Of a stretch of DNA of 64,000 nt, positions 63,701-64,000 are shown piece by piece. The DNA comes from Nemopilema nomurai. Taxonomy: Eukaryota; Cnidaria; Scyphozoa; Rhizostomeae; Rhizostomatidae. The position numbers were made by a program, and so were the translations under genes. The stretch lies in the NCBI GenBank assembly GCA_003864495.1, contig ML133378.1:240239-304238 (forward strand). Direction: 5' to 3'. Positions within the stretch are counted from its first letter, which is position 1. Each line of letters begins with the position of its first letter. The notes under the pieces were generated by a model. It was not told the DNA's origin and searched no databases. It worked only from the letters and a program-made list of their open reading frames with translations.

Positions 63701-63836
63701 TCCTGCTTTCGTTTTAGAGACGAGAAAGGCATTGAAAGAGATGCTGATTCAAATAGAGAAACGTTCCCCTAGTGAATTTATGTCTGTAGTTGAAGCTACA
63801 GGAATAAATCCAAATTCCTTTACTGATAGTTTATGA
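24305..63836 (+). CDS. IPO4: Importin-4 (karyopherin-beta family), 37 coding exons
   Basis: Nuclear import receptor built of HEAT repeats. Known cargoes of importin-4 in animals include histones H3/H4 with ASF1 and ribosomal proteins, released by RanGTP. Exons 1-30 (24305-48513) plus the last seven exons in copy B (60639-63836) give 3,258 nt, 1,085 residues, against about 1,080 in human, with no stop and every junction phase consistent. Diagnostic stretches: EYKRKAGFIALGVLAEGCSD, VVRNAALFTLGQFAE, YTVENAYIDEKEDTC, ISERSFAVGTIAE and IDNVCGAVARMIM. Two acidic insertions (exons 13 and 26) match those of the family. Start: the first ATG, MANPNDIEQIL. Oddities: a 3-kb fold-back element in intron 6, another gene inside intron 27, and a second, frame-shifting copy of the last seven exons at 49530-52751. 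Confidence 0.95.
27752..29143 (+). repeat. Left arm of the fold-back element
   Basis: Inverted copy of 29318-30804, with the minus-strand protein fragment SVLSEAFTWPQKKDICW near 29000. Lacks about 110 bp found in the right arm. Confidence 0.85.
29318..30804 (-). repeat. Right arm of the fold-back element
   Basis: Inverted copy of 27752-29143. Contains the more complete protein fragment (29430-29717, plus strand). Confidence 0.85.
29430..29717 (+). pseudogene. Transposon-derived protein fragment in the fold-back element
   Basis: Plus-strand reading gives PGIYIACV, a stop (TAA near 29449), then EDNWFLGNILEI, DIQVKFM, AFTWPQKKDICW and RCYQISSTEQREIL. The pattern (W-x-x-G, VKFM, F-x-WP-x-K-D-x-CW, R-x-Y) resembles a small C-terminal domain that I have seen in uncharacterised, probably transposon-encoded proteins of cnidarians. 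I cannot name it. The same fragment lies inverted in the left arm at about 28890-29060 with different breaks. Confidence 0.45.
31107..39805 (+). CDS. IPO4: IPO4 exons 7-27 (central HEAT repeats)
   Basis: Exons: 31107-31154, 31625-31713, 31972-32014, 32578-32643, 32818-32919, 33078-33161, 33482-33661, 34116-34169, 34518-34627, 34977-35011, 35441-35514, 35928-36069, 36345-36415, 36850-36895, 37234-37292, 37611-37668, 37956-38035, 38363-38406, 38777-38888, 39370-39458, 39728-39805. Exon 13 (33482-33661) carries a run of seven aspartates and is the acidic loop that follows LMSLAENSD. Exon 26 carries the second acidic stretch (DEADDDDDEG). Introns are short and otherwise plain. Confidence 0.93.
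32416..32475. repeat. 26-bp tandem repeat in an IPO4 intron
   Basis: GATCACTCACAGCATGATTGTGATGC and a near-identical second copy (A to G at one site), followed by a partial third. The unit is partly palindromic (TGATTGTGATGCGATCA). Confidence 0.75.
37816..37950. repeat. Roughly 20-bp pyrimidine-rich tandem repeat before IPO4 exon 23
   Basis: Variants of TTTGCTTTATGACCCTTGCC recur about six times and end at the acceptor of exon 23 (37956). The array therefore supplies the pyrimidine tract of that splice site. Confidence 0.75.
40255..46353 (-). CDS. Zinc-finger plus coiled-coil protein of unknown function, nested in IPO4 intron 27
   Basis: Seven exons: 46239-46353, 44505-46066, 43248-43926, 42047-42859, 41346-41725, 40906-41183, 40255-40516. 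The sum is 4,089 nt, 1,362 residues, with all phases matching. Residues 8-30 (CYRCEKRLYFDTSSKLRQHLRTKH) form a C2H2-type finger with a slightly long C-H spacing. About residues 60-370 are continuous coiled coil, and another helical segment lies near 410-540. Then KRRVSF (residues 579-584) fits the RVxF docking motif for protein phosphatase 1. The rest is acidic, serine-rich and probably disordered, with a short basic helical part in exon 5. I do not recognise the family. Position and strand show its own promoter inside the host intron, near 46354-46500. Confidence 0.78.
47085..48513 (+). CDS. IPO4: IPO4 exons 28-30
   Basis: Exons 47085-47142, 47768-47873, 48323-48513. Reads EEEFLPYIEECFSEVF, DPNVGLRKAAMMS and VDAINQLLKSFQGGEL, the HEAT repeats after the nested gene. 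The acceptor of exon 28 joins in phase to the GA left by exon 27, across a 7.3-kb intron. Exon 30 ends in phase 0, which lets it splice to exon 31 of either downstream copy. Confidence 0.92.
48514..49061. other. Start of IPO4 intron 30, no feature
   Basis: Unique AT-rich intron sequence before the minisatellite. It has no counterpart before copy B, where satellite DNA takes its place. Confidence 0.5.
49062..49400. repeat. 21-bp minisatellite, first array (about 16 units)
   Basis: The unit is GCACAGTACCACCTTCATTAT with T/C and CA/TT variants. Because 21 is a multiple of 3 and the unit has few stops, long open frames run through it on both strands. These are repeats, not genes. It lies about 130 bases before exon 31 copy A. 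Confidence 0.95.
49530..52751 (+). pseudogene. IPO4: IPO4 exons 31-37, copy A (frameshift in exon 33)
   Basis: Exons 49530-49712, 49967-50020, 50356-50506, 51019-51151, 51322-51426, 52228-52303, 52633-52751, all with normal splice sites. Six of seven match copy B almost base for base, with only silent changes seen in exon 31. Exon 33 is 151 instead of 155 bases: one G is lost in CTAGGGACG, and three more bases are lost with substitutions near 50460-50478. This destroys ISNSIFGLGVIAENAG and shifts everything after it. If transcribed from the IPO4 promoter it would give a shortened protein. It may also be an assembly artefact (see findings). Confidence 0.75.
52752..54420. other. 3' flank of IPO4 copy A, no gene seen
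   Basis: The first 250 bases recur after copy B at the end of the window and would be the 3' UTR. Then about 1.4 kb of AT-rich sequence follows, with two short open frames of no recognisable content, up to the satellite. Confidence 0.45.
54421..59704. repeat. 177-bp satellite array, about 30 units
   Basis: Head-to-tail units of about 174-177 bases, each with TTTCCGCCAAATAG, GGCTATAGCCTTGG, ATATTGACGTGTTTGGAT and CTTGCCCCA. GGCTATAGCC is a perfect palindrome in every unit. Variants (GTCAATCTGGGTGG or GTCTATCTGAGTGG; GACTGTTTTTT or GACTCTAATTT) are arranged in blocks, and sets of units recur in the same order (for example 54600-55160, 55500-56060 and 59160-59700), which indicates higher-order repeats. 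Minus-strand frames of up to 295 codons occur where consecutive units are 177 bases, and are not genes. The last unit is cut off directly against the minisatellite. Confidence 0.95.
59709..60510. repeat. 21-bp minisatellite, second array (about 38 units)
   Basis: Same unit as at 49062-49400 and the same distance before exon 31 (copy B), but more than twice as long. It includes a sub-pattern of two or three TTC units followed by an ATC unit that repeats along the array. Confidence 0.95.
60639..63836 (+). CDS. IPO4: IPO4 exons 31-37, copy B (intact C-terminal part)
   Basis: Exons 60639-60821, 61076-61129, 61465-61619, 62132-62264, 62435-62539, 63319-63394, 63718-63836. They code for the acidic EEDEESQAEMD loop, then FQPYFNAFFPLL, FAVGTIAE, SIFGLGVIAENAG, DNVCGAVARMIM and HLPIKEDNSEN, and finish ...NPNSFTDSL. 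All phases agree with exon 30, so this is the copy that completes the gene. If it is real, the transcript must cross a 12.1-kb intron holding copy A, the satellite and the minisatellites. Confidence 0.88.
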
Positions 63837-64000
63837 CATAGCATCACATCGTCGCTTTTTTATGTTTGTTAGAAGCGTAAAGGTCTAATGCAGGAACTAC
63901 GAAATGCATAACCTATAGGCGATAGCAACTAGAGCTGTTCAAATTCAGTTTTCCACATGTTTTGGTTATATTTTAATGTCTTTTCTCCGTAGTCTCTTCT
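63837..64000 (+). other. 3' flank of IPO4 copy B
   Basis: Continues to match the flank of copy A (52752-52915) to the end of the window, so the right edge of the duplication lies outside. Confidence 0.8.

Overview
The window is animal nuclear DNA. It is AT-rich and intron-rich, with GT-AG introns of a few hundred bases, metazoan-type mitochondrial and nuclear-transport genes, and many transposons. A LINE-derived fragment of a type I associate with sponges and cnidarians, and the overall gene style, suggest an early-branching invertebrate, perhaps an anthozoan. That placement is inference only.

Left part (1-24.3 kb). A hAT-like MITE (1025-1333) lies beside PRORP, the protein-only mitochondrial RNase P nuclease (minus strand, 1487-4434). 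PRORP faces UQCRFS1, the Rieske protein of complex III (plus strand, 5667-7029), head to head. Next is a three-layer transposon nest. A broken LINE (about 7800-15080) was split by a complete Ty3/gypsy-type LTR retrotransposon (9356-14301, 212-bp LTRs, duplicated target ATTGC), and the gag of that element was split in turn by a 302-bp hAT-like MITE (13538-13839). After the nest a six-exon coiled-coil gene of unknown function occurs twice in tandem on the minus strand. Copy A (15372-18232) is intact. Copy B (20240-23146) has a broken first exon. A LINE-derived fragment sits next to copy A only.

Right part (24.3-64 kb). This is essentially one gene, importin-4 (IPO4, plus strand). Thirty exons run from 24305 to 48513, and the last seven exons are present twice: copy A (49530-52751) and copy B (60639-63836). 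Exons 1-30 plus copy B give 3,258 nt, an open frame of 1,085 residues with every splice phase matching. Copy A has lost net 4 bases in one exon and would shift the frame. The two copies differ by roughly 0.7% by eye, so this is either a very recent tandem duplication or two alleles joined in the assembly. Intron 6 holds a 3-kb fold-back element with arms of about 1.4 kb. Intron 27 holds a complete seven-exon gene on the opposite strand (40255-46353; 1,362 residues; zinc finger plus coiled coil plus an RVSF motif). Between the two 3' copies lie about 30 units of a 177-bp satellite (54421-59704). A 21-bp minisatellite precedes each copy.

Two genes work in mitochondria (tRNA 5'-end processing and respiratory complex III) and one in nuclear import. 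I see no shared pathway or operon-like logic. I found no recognisable tRNA, rRNA or CRISPR array.
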